Source of the DNA: DASUEB01 sp036275295
Lineage (GTDB): Bacteria; Bacteroidota; Bacteroidia; Flavobacteriales_D; Luteibaculaceae
DNA: 64,000 nucleotides
Assembly: GCA_036275295.1 (NCBI GenBank)
Contig: DASUEB010000183.1
Span: forward strand, 5,560 to 69,559
Reading direction: 5' to 3'
Positions 1 through 8,725 of this stretch are shown in pieces (position 1 is the first letter of the stretch; the number at the start of each line of letters is the position of its first letter). The position numbers were made by a program, and so were the translations under genes. Below the pieces are notes generated by a model. That model made no database searches, had not been told where the DNA came from, and worked only from the letters and a program-made list of their open reading frames with translations.

Positions 1-68
1 TTATTGGACATGGTTAACACGGATTTGGGTCGCTGTTGAAGTGACAACCTTTACCTACCCCATTTGCC

Positions 69-1055
69 TTATTTCAGGATAAAACCCAGGCCCCACGTTA
101 ACCACAGAGCCGTTTTTCCGGTTTCTATATTGTTTATTACTCCCGCATTGTATTCAAAAAAGAAACGATCGTATGAGACTCCTTTAACACCGAGTTCGTA
201 GCGAAGAGCCTTTGCAAACTCTGCCTGCAACGGATTCATCAAGGTCGTTGACACGTAAAAGCCGCTGTATCTAAAGGTGGTCTGGCGGTTAGCCTTCCTA
301 AAACCATCGAGCCAATAGTATTTTAAAGCCAGTTCAGCATAGGGAGCAATTCTCAGGACCAATCTATCCTCTCTTATATTGTTTAACACCGATGAAAAGC
401 GCGGACTAAGCGTCAGTGAGTTGCTCAGTCCTAACTCTGCACCTATGTAAGAGTAGAAAGGAATAATTCCTGTAAAGTTCAGACCCAGATTTGGATTAAA
501 AAAAGGCTTTGCATGCTTATTCAGTTGCGAGAAACTTTTGCTTTCTGGGGCAATCCGCTTAAACTCGTTGTACGCTGCGATGAAACGAACCAAGGAGTCG
601 GCGTTAAAACCGGGTTTTGTTGTAAGTGCCTTAAAATTAGGCGCATCATCAACGTAAAACCGCAACTGATTGGCCAAAAACATCTCATTTTCCTTTGTGA
701 ATAAGAAACGCTTTTCAGTGCGGTACACTTGGACCTCGCCATCGGCTACCATCGATCTGACCAATCGGCCTCGGGTTTGGTGTTTGTCGCTGCCTTGTAT
801 AGGCTTCTTGGTATAGGTTTCTCCCTGCACCTGAATACGCTGGATGTCCTTGCGTTTGATGGGGATCAAACCGTTCTCGGTGTTGACGAAGATCTTGCGA
901 GCGCGATAGAAATTAACTTTTTTAACCGACCCGACTACTACAGATTGATTGCGGTGCACAATGGTATCTGAATAGTCATGATGCTGTCCGTATACCGCCA
1001 TTTGTCCAGCGACGACGGCAAACAAAACCACGCTTAACCGAGGGTGTAACCACAT
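69..1055 (-). CDS. Hypothetical secreted, probably outer-membrane protein
   Basis: This 328-residue protein matches no family I can name. Residues 1-23 form a hydrophobic signal-peptide-like segment that ends near AVYGQ. Residues 25-130 contain short alternating strands and charged stretches. The C-terminal third, from about residue 190, has repeated aromatic/aliphatic alternation (for example GLNFTGIIPFYSYIGAELGL) and ends in a hydrophobic strand, LWLTWGLGFILK. That pattern suggests a small outer-membrane beta-barrel; this is inference, not a domain match. The gene lies 13 bp downstream of the cysteine desulfurase gene on the same strand and may be the last gene of that transcript, but nothing in it points to sulfur metabolism. 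Confidence 0.7.
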   Translation of the reverse strand: MWLHPRLSVVLFAVVAGQMAVYGQHHDYSDTIVHRNQSVVVGSVKKVNFYRARKIFVNTENGLIPIKRKDIQRIQVQGETYTKKPIQGSDKHQTRGRLVRSMVADGEVQVYRTEKRFLFTKENEMFLANQLRFYVDDAPNFKALTTKPGFNADSLVRFIAAYNEFKRIAPESKSFSQLNKHAKPFFNPNLGLNFTGIIPFYSYIGAELGLSNSLTLSPRFSSVLNNIREDRLVLRIAPYAELALKYYWLDGFRKANRQTTFRYSGFYVSTTLMNPLQAEFAKALRYELGVKGVSYDRFFFEYNAGVINNIETGKTALWLTWGLGFILK

Positions 1056-1068
1056 GGTTCCAGATCAT

Positions 1069-2205
1069 TTAAAGTGCCGACACGGGCGCTCCAACCAGCT
1101 CCTTCAGCACCTCAACTACATGATTCAGTTCATCGACGGTGGTGTACTTCGAGAAGGAAAAGCGCACATTGGGGCCGTCGTTTTTCTTTTCCATGGCAGC
1201 GAGTACATGTGAGCCTTTCGAGCTACCCGAACTGCAGGCGCTTCCTCCACTACAGGCAATTCCTTTGAGATCGAGCTGAAAGAGGAGCATTTCGCTGTTC
1301 GGAAAATGAGGGAAGTTGACGTTCAGAACCGTGTACAATCCGTCCTCAGCACAGTTGAATGCCACCTGAGGAATGGCTTCGATGAGGGCGTTTCGGAAAT
1401 GTGAGCGCATATGGGTAATGTGCTGTTGATGAGCTTCTAAATCGGCATAGGCCAACTCAAGCGCCTTTCCGAGGCCAACAATGCCGGCAACATTCTCTGT
1501 ACCACCCCGTTTGTCACGCTCTTGCGAGCCGCCCGTGATAAAGGGGCTGAAAGGTGTTCCTTTGCGCACGTACAAAAAACCAACGCCCTTAGGACCGTGG
1601 AATTTGTGTGCTGCACAGGTGATGAAATCCACTGGAATATCTTGTAAATCAATGTGATAGTGACCCACTGTTTGAACGGTATCCGAATGAAGCAACGCAC
1701 CGTATTCCTTGCATAACAGTGCTACCTCCTTAAGCGGTAACAAACGACCAATTTCGTTGTTGGCGTGCATCAGCGAAACAATGGCCTTGCCGTCTAGGGC
1801 GAGCAGCTCGCGCAAGTGCCCGAGGTCGATACTCCCATTGGGGAGTACGCGCACCCAATCGACGTTCACATTCCATCGCTTGGCCAGCAGTTCTGCGGTG
1901 TGGCTAACGGCGTGGTGTTCGATAGACGAGGTAATGATGCGTTTTACGCCCGAGTCGACAATAGCGCTAAACAGGGCCATGTTATCGGCCTCTGTACCCC
2001 CACTGGTAAAAACAATTTCACCTGTGGAGCAGTGAAAGAGTTGCGCAATTTCCTTGCGCACCTTTTCAATGGCCGCCTTGGGGGTTCGGCCAAAGCTGTG
2101 TGTGGAAGACGGATTGCCGAAGAAATCGGTAAGGTATGGAAGCATAGCCTCCACCACGGCCGGATCAATGGGTGTTGTGGCTGCGTTGTCGAGGTATACT
2201 TTCAT
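1069..2205 (-). CDS. Cysteine desulfurase (IscS/NifS family)
   Basis: PLP-dependent enzyme that takes sulfur from L-cysteine as a persulfide for Fe-S cluster or thio-cofactor synthesis, releasing alanine. The class V aminotransferase fold is clear: the N-terminus reads YLDNAATTPIDP, then TSGGTEADN (cofactor phosphate contacts), SSIEHHAV, HSDTVQTVGH, and AAHKFHGPKGVGFLYV with the Schiff-base lysine near residue 200. GGSQERDKRGGTENV follows, and the catalytic cysteine loop is SGGSACSSGS near residue 320. At 378 residues it has the family's usual size. The start codon overlaps the stop of the phosphoglucosamine mutase gene by 4 bp, so the two are translationally coupled. No iscU or sufE gene is adjacent, so its dedicated sulfur acceptor cannot be named here. 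Confidence 0.95.
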   Translation of the reverse strand: MKVYLDNAATTPIDPAVVEAMLPYLTDFFGNPSSTHSFGRTPKAAIEKVRKEIAQLFHCSTGEIVFTSGGTEADNMALFSAIVDSGVKRIITSSIEHHAVSHTAELLAKRWNVNVDWVRVLPNGSIDLGHLRELLALDGKAIVSLMHANNEIGRLLPLKEVALLCKEYGALLHSDTVQTVGHYHIDLQDIPVDFITCAAHKFHGPKGVGFLYVRKGTPFSPFITGGSQERDKRGGTENVAGIVGLGKALELAYADLEAHQQHITHMRSHFRNALIEAIPQVAFNCAEDGLYTVLNVNFPHFPNSEMLLFQLDLKGIACSGGSACSSGSSKGSHVLAAMEKKNDGPNVRFSFSKYTTVDELNHVVEVLKELVGAPVSAL

Positions 2206-3593
2206 GACAGACTTAATTTTTGGATCGCTTCCAGCACCTCATCGGCCAGCGCATCGGCGCGCTCTGTGGACGGGGCTTCGCTGTAAACGCGAATGATGGG
2301 TTCGGTATTTGATTTGCGCAGGTGCACCCAACCGTCGCTGAAATCAATCTTCACGCCATCGATTGTATTGATTTCTTCGCTTGCATAGGTCTTGGCAACC
2401 TCACTGAGCAGTGCATCGACATCGAGGTCGGGCGATAGATCAATCTTTTTCTTGGCCATGAAATACGTCGGTAATTGGGATCTTAGTTGGGTGAGCGACT
2501 GTTTGCGTTCGGCTGCGTAGCTCAGGAACAAGGCCAGTCCCATCAGCGCATCTCTGCCATAGTGCAAAGGCGGATAGATGATACCACCGTTTCCTTCACC
2601 CCCAATAACGGCTTGGGTTGATTTCATGAGTTCAACCACATTGACCTCGCCCACGGCTGAAGCGGCGTAGTGACCACCGTGATGGCGGGTTACGTCGCGC
2701 AGCGCTCTGCTGGAGCTCAGGTTGCTAACGGTATTGCCTTTGCGGTGCGTCAACACGTAATCGGCCACGGCTACCAGGGTGTATTCCTCGCCAAACATCG
2801 AGCCATCCTCACTGATAAAAGCAAGGCGATCGACATCAGGATCGACTACGATGCCCATATGAGCCTTACTTTGGATTACGGCTGAGCTGGTTTCTTTGAG
2901 ATGCTCGGCCAATGGCTCCGGATTGTGGGCAAAACGACCATGCGGTTCCCCGTTCAGCACTTCAATTTGAGTAACTCCTAATTTTTTCAGTAAAGCCGGA
3001 ACGGCAATGGCACCGCTGGAATTGATACCATCGACTACGATATGAAATTGAGCGTTTTTAATGGCCTCAACGTTGACTAGCTCATCGGCGCAAATCAAAT
3101 CGAGGTGTTTATCCAAAAACTGAGCATCGGTAACAACGGTACCCAGGTCATCGATCGAGGCAAAGTGGATTTCTCGGCGCGCGGCGATATCGAGCAGGGC
3201 CTGCCCTTCGGCGGCAGATATAAATTCTCCTTTTTCGTTGAGCAATTTGAGTGCATTCCACTGCGCTGGGTTGTGACTGGCTGTGAGAATGATCCCTCCG
3301 TGAGCCTTGTACTGATCTACGGCAACCTCAACCGTTGGCGTGGTGCTCAGTTGAAGATTGATCACATTCACGCCCATTCCTTGCAGGGTTGCGACCACGA
3401 GCTGTTCGATAAGGGCCCCGCTAATGCGGGCATCACGACCAACGACGAGCGTTATTTTTTGTCCTGAGAATACGGATTTTCGCTGCTGAGCGAACGCGGC
3501 AGTGTAAGTAACCACGTCGATAGGGGTAAGAGCCTCATTTGGCCTTCCGCCAATGGTACCTCTGATGCCAGAGATCGATTTGATAAGCGTCAC
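2202..3593 (-). CDS. glmM: Phosphoglucosamine mutase (GlmM-type phosphohexomutase)
   Basis: Converts glucosamine-6-phosphate to glucosamine-1-phosphate for peptidoglycan and lipid A precursor synthesis. The alpha-D-phosphohexomutase signature is complete: the phosphoserine loop LTASHNPAQWNALKLL near residue 95, the Mg-binding loop DPDVDRLAF near residue 235, the sugar-specificity loop GGEGNGGIIYPP near residue 315, and the phosphate-binding loop KSNTEPIIRVYSE near residue 430. The frame could open with GTG at 3614, but I chose the in-frame GTG at 3593, giving 463 residues. It yields the usual start of this family in Bacteroidota (TLIKSISGIRGTIGG), and a -7 promoter element lies directly over the upstream codons. 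Phosphomannomutase activity cannot be excluded from sequence alone. Confidence 0.92.
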   Translation of the reverse strand: MTLIKSISGIRGTIGGRPNEALTPIDVVTYTAAFAQQRKSVFSGQKITLVVGRDARISGALIEQLVVATLQGMGVNVINLQLSTTPTVEVAVDQYKAHGGIILTASHNPAQWNALKLLNEKGEFISAAEGQALLDIAARREIHFASIDDLGTVVTDAQFLDKHLDLICADELVNVEAIKNAQFHIVVDGINSSGAIAVPALLKKLGVTQIEVLNGEPHGRFAHNPEPLAEHLKETSSAVIQSKAHMGIVVDPDVDRLAFISEDGSMFGEEYTLVAVADYVLTHRKGNTVSNLSSSRALRDVTRHHGGHYAASAVGEVNVVELMKSTQAVIGGEGNGGIIYPPLHYGRDALMGLALFLSYAAERKQSLTQLRSQLPTYFMAKKKIDLSPDLDVDALLSEVAKTYASEEINTIDGVKIDFSDGWVHLRKSNTEPIIRVYSEAPSTERADALADEVLEAIQKLSLS

Positions 3594-3613
3594 GCGTGCT
3601 TGGTTTAATTCCA

Positions 3614-3621
3614 CAAAATTA
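3614..3621 (-). promoter_or_regulatory. Bacteroidota -7 element TAATTTTG for glmM
   Basis: On the minus strand this reads TAATTTTG, matching TAnnTTTG. Transcription would begin near 3610, leaving about 17 nt before the GTG at 3593. This supports the shorter glmM start. No good TTG -33 element is seen at the usual distance. Confidence 0.5.
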
Positions 3622-3871
3622 CAGAAAATGAGTGGGACTTTGCATGGAGATACATCGAAAGCAGCGAAAGGGCGAAGTCGGGTGGTTTAGATCGACTGGT
3701 AAGGTAAAAAGGCAGAGCGACAGGAAACCTAACTGCAGAAATCGATATCGGAAAAGGGGCTGCGACCCGTTGAGATGGGTTGCGGTTGTTCCGGTCCATT
3801 GGGCGGCGTGATGTGCGTTGAAACCGGGCAACAGATCGGTTTTCAGGTGAAAAGGGAATGAACAATACCTG

Positions 3872-3898
3872 TTGATTAATTAGTGAATATTAACTTTG
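3872..3898 (+). promoter_or_regulatory. Promoter for the TPR-ComA-aroE operon
   Basis: TAACTTTG at 3891-3898 matches the TAnnTTTG -7 element, with TTG at 3872-3874 and a 16-bp spacer. The spacer is 1 bp shorter than the usual flavobacterial range. The predicted leader to the ATG at 3955 is about 50 nt. Confidence 0.5.
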
Positions 3899-3954
3899 CA
3901 CCGGTGTGTGAAAGGCAGAATATTCAGTAAATTTGAGAAACACCAATAGACCCT

Positions 3955-5376
3955 ATGGACAAGGATTATTTCAACGACGACGAGCAGAAAGAGTTTGAGC
4001 TGTTGATTAAGCGATTTGACCAGATGATCCGCGATAAAAACATCGGGTTTTTCGATGTCGACGACTTTCAAGCCATTATTGAATACTACCTCGACAACAA
4101 CCAATTTGACAAAGCCGACCAGGCGATTCAATTGGCGCAGGAGCAACACCCGCTTTCTGCCGATATTCAGATCAAGCAGGCGGAATATTGGTATCTGTCT
4201 GGGCGTTTGAACAAGGCGCTCGACGTATTGTTGCGCATTGTGCAGGTGGAACATTTCAATGAAGAAGCATTTTTATTGATCGGTGCGATATACAGTCAAC
4301 AGCGCGAACACAAACGCTCTATTGCCTATTTTGAGAAGGCACTCGCCTTGGATCCCGAAGACAAGGATGAGATCTACGTGGATCTGGCGCTAGAATACGA
4401 GCATGTGAAGGAGTATGAAAAAGCCATTAAATGCCTAAAGCAGGCCATTCAAGAAAATCCGGACAATGAAACGGCTGCCTATGAATTGGCTTACTGCTTC
4501 TCTGTTGCCGAGCGCTCAGAGGAGGCGGTGACCTATTTCGAAGACTTTATCAATCAGTATCCCTACTCTTTTACCGGTTGGTACAACCTGGGGTTGAGCT
4601 ACAGCAAGATTGGTTTGTTGCACAAGGCGATCAGTGCTTTTGATTACTGTATTTTGATTGAAAAAGGCATTAGTCTTCCCTACCACCAAAAGGCCCTTCT
4701 TCAGATTGAGGTTGAGGATTATAAAGGGGCACTGGAAACCTATCAAGAATGCCTCAAATACGACGAGAACAGCTCTGCCATTTACAGCTTGATGGGCGAA
4801 TGTCACGAAAAGATGGGCGAGCTCCCCAAGGCGCTGGAATACTACAAAACCGCCATTCGGCTCAACGACGAACAAGCGGATGCTTGGTTGGGTATAGGCA
4901 TTGTGAAAGATCTGCAGAATGACATTCACAACGCGATGCCCTACCTCAAAAAAGCCGTTCAGTTAGAGCCCGAAAATGCCGACTACTGGTTTATTCTTGC
5001 GGAAGCCAACGTAAAAGCCGGTTACATCGACGATGCAGAACAAGCCTACAGGAGAACCGTAGAACTGGAACCGGAGAACGTTTTTGCGTGGCTGGATTAC
5101 AGCAATTTGGCAGAGGAACAACAAAGTTTGGAAGATGCCCAATTGGTCATTGAAGATGCCCTCGCTGCCAATCCGGCGAATGCAAAGCTGCTTTACCGTA
5201 AGTCGGTTTTTTTACTAAAAAACGGAGAAAAACAAGAAGGTCTTGCCGTGTTGGATGAAGCATTAAACGCCAACTTCAAAGATCACGAAGCCTTTCTGGC
5301 CTACTATCCGGAGGCAAAAAACATTGCTCAATTAAACGATTTGATAGATTTGCATAAAAAAAGGAATGAATTTTAA
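3955..5376 (+). CDS. Tetratricopeptide repeat protein
   Basis: A 473-residue soluble protein made almost entirely of TPR helical hairpins, with no signal peptide and no membrane segment. At least eight repeats with the W/L-G-Y-A-A/F-A-P spacing are visible from about residue 70 to 440, for example EAFLLIGAIYSQQREHKRS, GWYNLGLSYSKIGLLHKA and DAWLGIGIVKDLQNDIHNA. TPR arrays are protein-binding scaffolds; the partner cannot be read from sequence. The gene leads an operon: its 3' end overlaps the phosphosulfolactate synthase-like gene by 11 bp, and the following three genes overlap in turn. TPR genes beside comA-like and aroE genes are a familiar arrangement in Bacteroidota, so co-transcription is probably conserved rather than incidental. 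Confidence 0.9.
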   Translation: MDKDYFNDDEQKEFELLIKRFDQMIRDKNIGFFDVDDFQAIIEYYLDNNQFDKADQAIQLAQEQHPLSADIQIKQAEYWYLSGRLNKALDVLLRIVQVEHFNEEAFLLIGAIYSQQREHKRSIAYFEKALALDPEDKDEIYVDLALEYEHVKEYEKAIKCLKQAIQENPDNETAAYELAYCFSVAERSEEAVTYFEDFINQYPYSFTGWYNLGLSYSKIGLLHKAISAFDYCILIEKGISLPYHQKALLQIEVEDYKGALETYQECLKYDENSSAIYSLMGECHEKMGELPKALEYYKTAIRLNDEQADAWLGIGIVKDLQNDIHNAMPYLKKAVQLEPENADYWFILAEANVKAGYIDDAEQAYRRTVELEPENVFAWLDYSNLAEEQQSLEDAQLVIEDALAANPANAKLLYRKSVFLLKNGEKQEGLAVLDEALNANFKDHEAFLAYYPEAKNIAQLNDLIDLHKKRNEF

Positions 5377-6190
5377 CCTCCCCTTCATCCCGGAGAGACC
5401 TGCCCAGCCCAGAAACGTTGGCCTTACCATGATGATGGATAAGGGATTGAGCATTCGTCAAGCCGAAGATTTCCTCAGTGCCTCAGGCAAATATTGCGAT
5501 TTGGTAAAATTGGGTTTCGGCACTTCATACCTTACACCCAACCTCAAGGAAAAAATCCAGCTTTACCATGAAGCCGGCATGAAGGTTTATCTTGGAGGTA
5601 CTCTTTTTGAAGCCTTCCTTGCCCGCAACATGATGAACGACTACCTCAAACTGGTGGACAGCCTCGGTTTGTCTGTGGTGGAAGTAAGTGACGGTTCGAT
5701 TGAACTCGCACAAGAAAGCAAGTGTGAGATCATTCACAAGTTGAGTAAATCGTATACCGTGTTGAGCGAAGTAGGATCGAAAGAAGAAGGTATTTTGATT
5801 AGTCCTTCAAAGTGGATCAACATGATGAAAACCGAACTGGAAGCCGGATCGTGGAAGGTCATTGCAGAGGCTCGAGAGAGCGGTACCGTTGGAATTTATC
5901 GCCCGAGTGGATCGGCTCACAGCCAGCTGGTGAACAAAATCATTAGCAAGGTTAGAATAGAAGATATACTGTGGGAGGCTCCCATCAAAAAACAGCAGGT
6001 TTGGTTTATTAAACTGTTGGGGCCCAATGTTAATTTGGGAAATATTTCGCACGAAGAAGTCATTCCCTTGGAGACCCTCCGGATAGGACTTCGCGGCGAT
6101 ACCTTCTTTGATTATTTACCAGAAGAAATAGGCGATCGACTGCGCCAATCCAACGCCATAAAAAACCTTTCAAATACCCCAGAAATATGA
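5366..6190 (+). CDS. Phosphosulfolactate synthase-like protein (ComA family)
   Basis: ComA enzymes add sulfite to phosphoenolpyruvate to give (2R)-3-phosphosulfolactate; in methanogens this begins coenzyme M synthesis. The 274-residue protein has family landmarks: a PERPAQPRNVGLTMMMDKGL opening, DLVKLGFGTSYL near residue 45, KVYLGGTLFEAFL near 75, VEVSDGSIEL near 105, VLSEVGSKEEG near 130, IAEARESGTVGIY near 165, and the C-terminal LGPNVNLGNI and LRGDTF motifs. It is a single TIM-barrel domain with no signal peptide. Bacteroidota do not make coenzyme M by the archaeal route. The product may feed sulfolactate or another sulfonate, possibly linked to sulfonolipids, but that is inference. It is coupled to the TPR gene upstream and to a rhodanese gene downstream by a 4-bp overlap. 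Confidence 0.88.
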   Translation: MNFNLPFIPERPAQPRNVGLTMMMDKGLSIRQAEDFLSASGKYCDLVKLGFGTSYLTPNLKEKIQLYHEAGMKVYLGGTLFEAFLARNMMNDYLKLVDSLGLSVVEVSDGSIELAQESKCEIIHKLSKSYTVLSEVGSKEEGILISPSKWINMMKTELEAGSWKVIAEARESGTVGIYRPSGSAHSQLVNKIISKVRIEDILWEAPIKKQQVWFIKLLGPNVNLGNISHEEVIPLETLRIGLRGDTFFDYLPEEIGDRLRQSNAIKNLSNTPEI

Positions 6191-6504
6191 AAGAGATAAG
6201 TGTTTTGGAACTCCGCAAGATGATGGATGAAAAAGCGGCATTTCAACTGATTGATGTGCGCGAACCATACGAGGTAGAGATTTGTGAGATTGGCGGCGTG
6301 AACATTCCCATGGCTGAATTGCCAGGACAACTTGACCAAATAAGAAAAGACGTGCCCGTGATCATCCACTGCCGAAGTGGGGCTCGCTCGGCCAACATGA
6401 TCAATTATCTTGAGGCAACCTTTGGATATAGCAACCTGTACAATTTGAAGGGCGGCATATTGGAATACGCAAGAGAAATAGACCCTGATTTGGCCACCTA
6501 CTGA
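6187..6504 (+). CDS. Single-domain rhodanese
   Basis: A 105-residue protein consisting of one rhodanese domain. Family landmarks are the early FQLIDVREPYEVEICEIGG motif near residue 20, NIPMAEL, and the active-site loop IIHCRSGARSANM with the catalytic cysteine near residue 62. It ends NLKGGILEYAREIDPDLATY, as is common for the GlpE-like group. Such proteins carry sulfane sulfur as a cysteine persulfide; the physiological donor and acceptor are unknown. Its start overlaps the ComA-like gene by 4 bp and its stop overlaps the DedA start (TGATG). A sulfur-carrier protein directly behind a sulfite-using enzyme is suggestive, but no sequence feature proves that they act together. Confidence 0.93.
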   Translation: MKEISVLELRKMMDEKAAFQLIDVREPYEVEICEIGGVNIPMAELPGQLDQIRKDVPVIIHCRSGARSANMINYLEATFGYSNLYNLKGGILEYAREIDPDLATY

Positions 6505-7151
6505 TGATAGAATTTTTCAAAGAAGCCCTCGATTTTTTCCTCCACCTCGACGTGCATCTCGAGGCCATCATGGGTGAATACCAAAGCACGACTTACTTCA
6601 TTCTCTGTTTGATTATTTTCTGCGAGACGGGTTTGGTGGCAACCCCTTTTTTGCCGGGCGACTCGCTGTTGTTTGCCGCAGGCGCATTGGTGGCGAAAAC
6701 GGGAATTTTGAGCATTGAGTTGCTGATTCCTTTGCTTTTTCTTGCCGCTATTGCCGGCGACAACACCAACTACTTCATCGGGCGGTTTCTGGGACACAAA
6801 CTATTTGAATGGCCAGGGCTGCGCAAGATTTTGAAGAAAGAGTACCTGGAGAGAACGCATACTTTCTACGAAAAACACGGAGGCAAAACCATCGTGATGG
6901 CTCGATTTATCCCTATTATTCGAACTTTCGCTCCATTTGTAGCAGGCGTGGGAGAAATGAACTACTCGCGTTACATGCTTTTTTGCGTGACGGGTGGCGC
7001 CATATGGGTGACTTCATTGACCCTTGCGGGATATTACTTCGGTGGCCTAGAGGTGGTCAAAAACAATTTTGAATTGGTTGTATTTGGTATTATCGGAGTG
7101 TCTCTATTACCGGTGGTTTACCAGCTTATCAAGGCGAAACTCAACCGATGA
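6504..7151 (+). CDS. DedA family membrane protein
   Basis: A 215-residue integral inner-membrane protein of the DedA/SNARE-associated family, members of which act as lipid (undecaprenyl-phosphate or phospholipid) transporters. Hydrophobic segments lie near residues 28-50, 55-80, 140-165 and 175-205. Family motifs are FCETGLVATPFLPGDSLLF near residue 37, GDNTNYFIGRFLG near 87, and the conserved R-F-I-P-x-x-R-T-F-A-P-F-VAG-x-x-x-M segment near residues 130-150. The start codon overlaps the rhodanese stop, and the 3' end overlaps aroE by 4 bp. I see no residue pattern that assigns a particular lipid substrate. In many relatives this operon position is held by another membrane protein, from memory a DUF368 protein. 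Confidence 0.92.
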   Translation: MIEFFKEALDFFLHLDVHLEAIMGEYQSTTYFILCLIIFCETGLVATPFLPGDSLLFAAGALVAKTGILSIELLIPLLFLAAIAGDNTNYFIGRFLGHKLFEWPGLRKILKKEYLERTHTFYEKHGGKTIVMARFIPIIRTFAPFVAGVGEMNYSRYMLFCVTGGAIWVTSLTLAGYYFGGLEVVKNNFELVVFGIIGVSLLPVVYQLIKAKLNR

Positions 7152-7888
7152 GCGTTAAAAAATTAGGACTGATTGGTCAGCCACTTAGTCACAGTTTTTC
7201 CAAGAAGTATTTTCAGCAGAAATTTGATAGTCAAGGCATCCGCGAATGGAGCTACGATCTGTACCCCTTGGCCGCTATTGGCGATCTGCCCTCCCTGTGG
7301 GCAAGCGAGCCCAACTTGGTGGGTTTAAACGTCACTATTCCCTATAAAGAGCAGGTCATGCCGCTGTTAACTGAGTTGAGTGATGAGGCCAGGCTGATAG
7401 GCGCCGTCAATTGCATCAAACGCGTGGATGGCGGCTGGCGGGGTTACAATACTGACGCATACGGATTTAGTCAAAGCATCAAACCTTTCCTAGAGCCTTC
7501 TCACGATCGGGCATTGGTACTTGGGAGTGGCGGAGCATCGAAAGCCGTTGTTTACGTACTAAACAGTCTGGGTATTCCTTCTACCCTGGTAAGCCGGCAA
7601 TCTTCGGAAAACGCCATTGCTTACGGCGACCTAAATGAGGCTTACCTCAAACACCATCGACTGATCGTCAATACCACTCCATGTGGCATGTACCCTCATG
7701 TCGATGAGCTTCCACCCATTAAAACAGAAGCCATTGGCGAAGGTCATTTTGTGGTGGATCTCATCTATAATCCAGAGGAAACCAAACTTCTGAAAATATC
7801 CAAAGCACAAGGGGCTATGGTGCTCAACGGACTATCCATGCTGCAACTGCAAGCCGAAAGAAGCTGGGAAATCTGGTCGAATGACTAG
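7148..7888 (+). CDS. aroE: Shikimate dehydrogenase
   Basis: NADP-dependent reduction of 3-dehydroshikimate to shikimate, the fourth step of the chorismate pathway. The 246-residue protein shows the substrate-binding opening GLIGQPLSHSFSKKYF, GLNVTIPYKEQVMPLL with the catalytic lysine near residue 65, GAVNCIKR, YNTDAYGF near residue 100, the NADP-binding glycine loop VLGSGGASKAVVY near residue 120, and a C-terminal GLSMLQLQAERSWEIW. It is at the short end for AroE, as usual in Bacteroidota. It is the last gene of the five-gene operon, and its 3' end overlaps the convergent VOC gene by 4 bp. Chorismate made through this pathway is the substrate of menF at 49.8 kb. Confidence 0.95.
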   Translation: MSVKKLGLIGQPLSHSFSKKYFQQKFDSQGIREWSYDLYPLAAIGDLPSLWASEPNLVGLNVTIPYKEQVMPLLTELSDEARLIGAVNCIKRVDGGWRGYNTDAYGFSQSIKPFLEPSHDRALVLGSGGASKAVVYVLNSLGIPSTLVSRQSSENAIAYGDLNEAYLKHHRLIVNTTPCGMYPHVDELPPIKTEAIGEGHFVVDLIYNPEETKLLKISKAQGAMVLNGLSMLQLQAERSWEIWSND

Positions 7889-8628
7889 GTGCTGAATAAA
7901 AAAATCTTTTGTCCTTCTGGGGTGTAAATAACCACGTTGTTTTCGTCGCCACCGTGACCCGTATACTCAATGGCATTGATGCCGAGTGCTGAAAGGGCTT
8001 CCACCTTGTTGCGCACATCGGGAGCGAAAAAACTGAGTGCTGCGCCCTCAAAATCCTTGGTTTCGTGTAAGCCAATGATCATGCAACCGTCGTACATCAG
8101 CGCCCACGGATAGGGCGAGTCGGTTTGGTGATACACACGAAAGCCGAGATCTTGCCAATTTTCAATGGCTTCTTGTAGGTCGTCGACGGCATGCGAGAAC
8201 TCTCCAAAAATGCCAAGCCACTTATTGGGGTAACGCGAGGCGTCGTGAAAATCAGATTCTGGTAAATCGAGCAACATTTTGTTTTTGGGAACAAACATCG
8301 TGTTGGTGTCGGCCTCTACGAGCACGACAATGGTATCAGTCTTGGTAATGAAAATATTCTCTGTGGTTCCGCGCTGTACGAATTTAACCCCGCGGCCTTG
8401 GAGGTTGCTAACAACCTGACCCATGCCCTGATGAAAATAAGTCAACCCCATGTAGTTATCCCCATTTTGATAAAGAAGGATGATGATGCTATCGTCGGTT
8501 AATTTAATCCATGGATAAGGCTCGCTGTCTTCAGCCAGCTTTCTAAACCCCAATTCGCGATAGAAATCATAGCTTTCGCGGACATTGGCGGTGCCTATTG
8601 TTATTTGACAAATAGATCCCAGTTTCAT
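7885..8628 (-). CDS. Two-domain VOC (glyoxalase/bleomycin-resistance) protein
   Basis: A 247-residue cytosolic protein built from two successive vicinal-oxygen-chelate domains, about residues 1-120 and 125-247. Each half begins with the beta-alpha-beta pattern in which a small-molecule-binding metalloenzyme fold pairs with itself: TIGTANVRESYDFYRELGFR in the first half and FSHAVDDLQEAIENWQDLGF in the second. A second-half segment, EYTGHGGDENNVVIYTPEGQ, resembles the usual C-terminal strand with its acidic ligand. I cannot identify a full set of metal ligands with confidence, so the substrate and even the presence of catalysis are open. It is a single gene, convergent with aroE and divergent from the secreted hypothetical gene at 8726. 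Confidence 0.85.
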   Translation of the reverse strand: MKLGSICQITIGTANVRESYDFYRELGFRKLAEDSEPYPWIKLTDDSIIILLYQNGDNYMGLTYFHQGMGQVVSNLQGRGVKFVQRGTTENIFITKTDTIVVLVEADTNTMFVPKNKMLLDLPESDFHDASRYPNKWLGIFGEFSHAVDDLQEAIENWQDLGFRVYHQTDSPYPWALMYDGCMIIGLHETKDFEGAALSFFAPDVRNKVEALSALGINAIEYTGHGGDENNVVIYTPEGQKIFLFST

Positions 8629-8725
8629 TACGGTCGAAAATACTGCGTGAAAAGGTTAATTTTATGGAATGTTTGCGAAGTTGTTAACAGCTATCGGTAA
8701 ATTGCACTAATAAAACGAAAAACGA

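Larger units (their letters stand above)
3594..3954. other. Divergent intergenic region between glmM and the TPR operon
   Basis: About 360 bp separate the divergent genes. Two overlapping minus-strand reading frames cross it (3605-3865), but they are rich in Arg, Pro and Phe, show no domain, and would cover the glmM promoter, so I do not call them. The region holds the glmM -7 element at its left end and the plus-strand promoter near 3872-3898. I see nothing else recognisable. Confidence 0.5.

Noticed and set aside
3605..3865. Overlapping minus-strand reading frames between glmM and the TPR gene
   Set aside because: They cover the glmM promoter, show biased Arg/Pro/Phe composition, and carry no domain.
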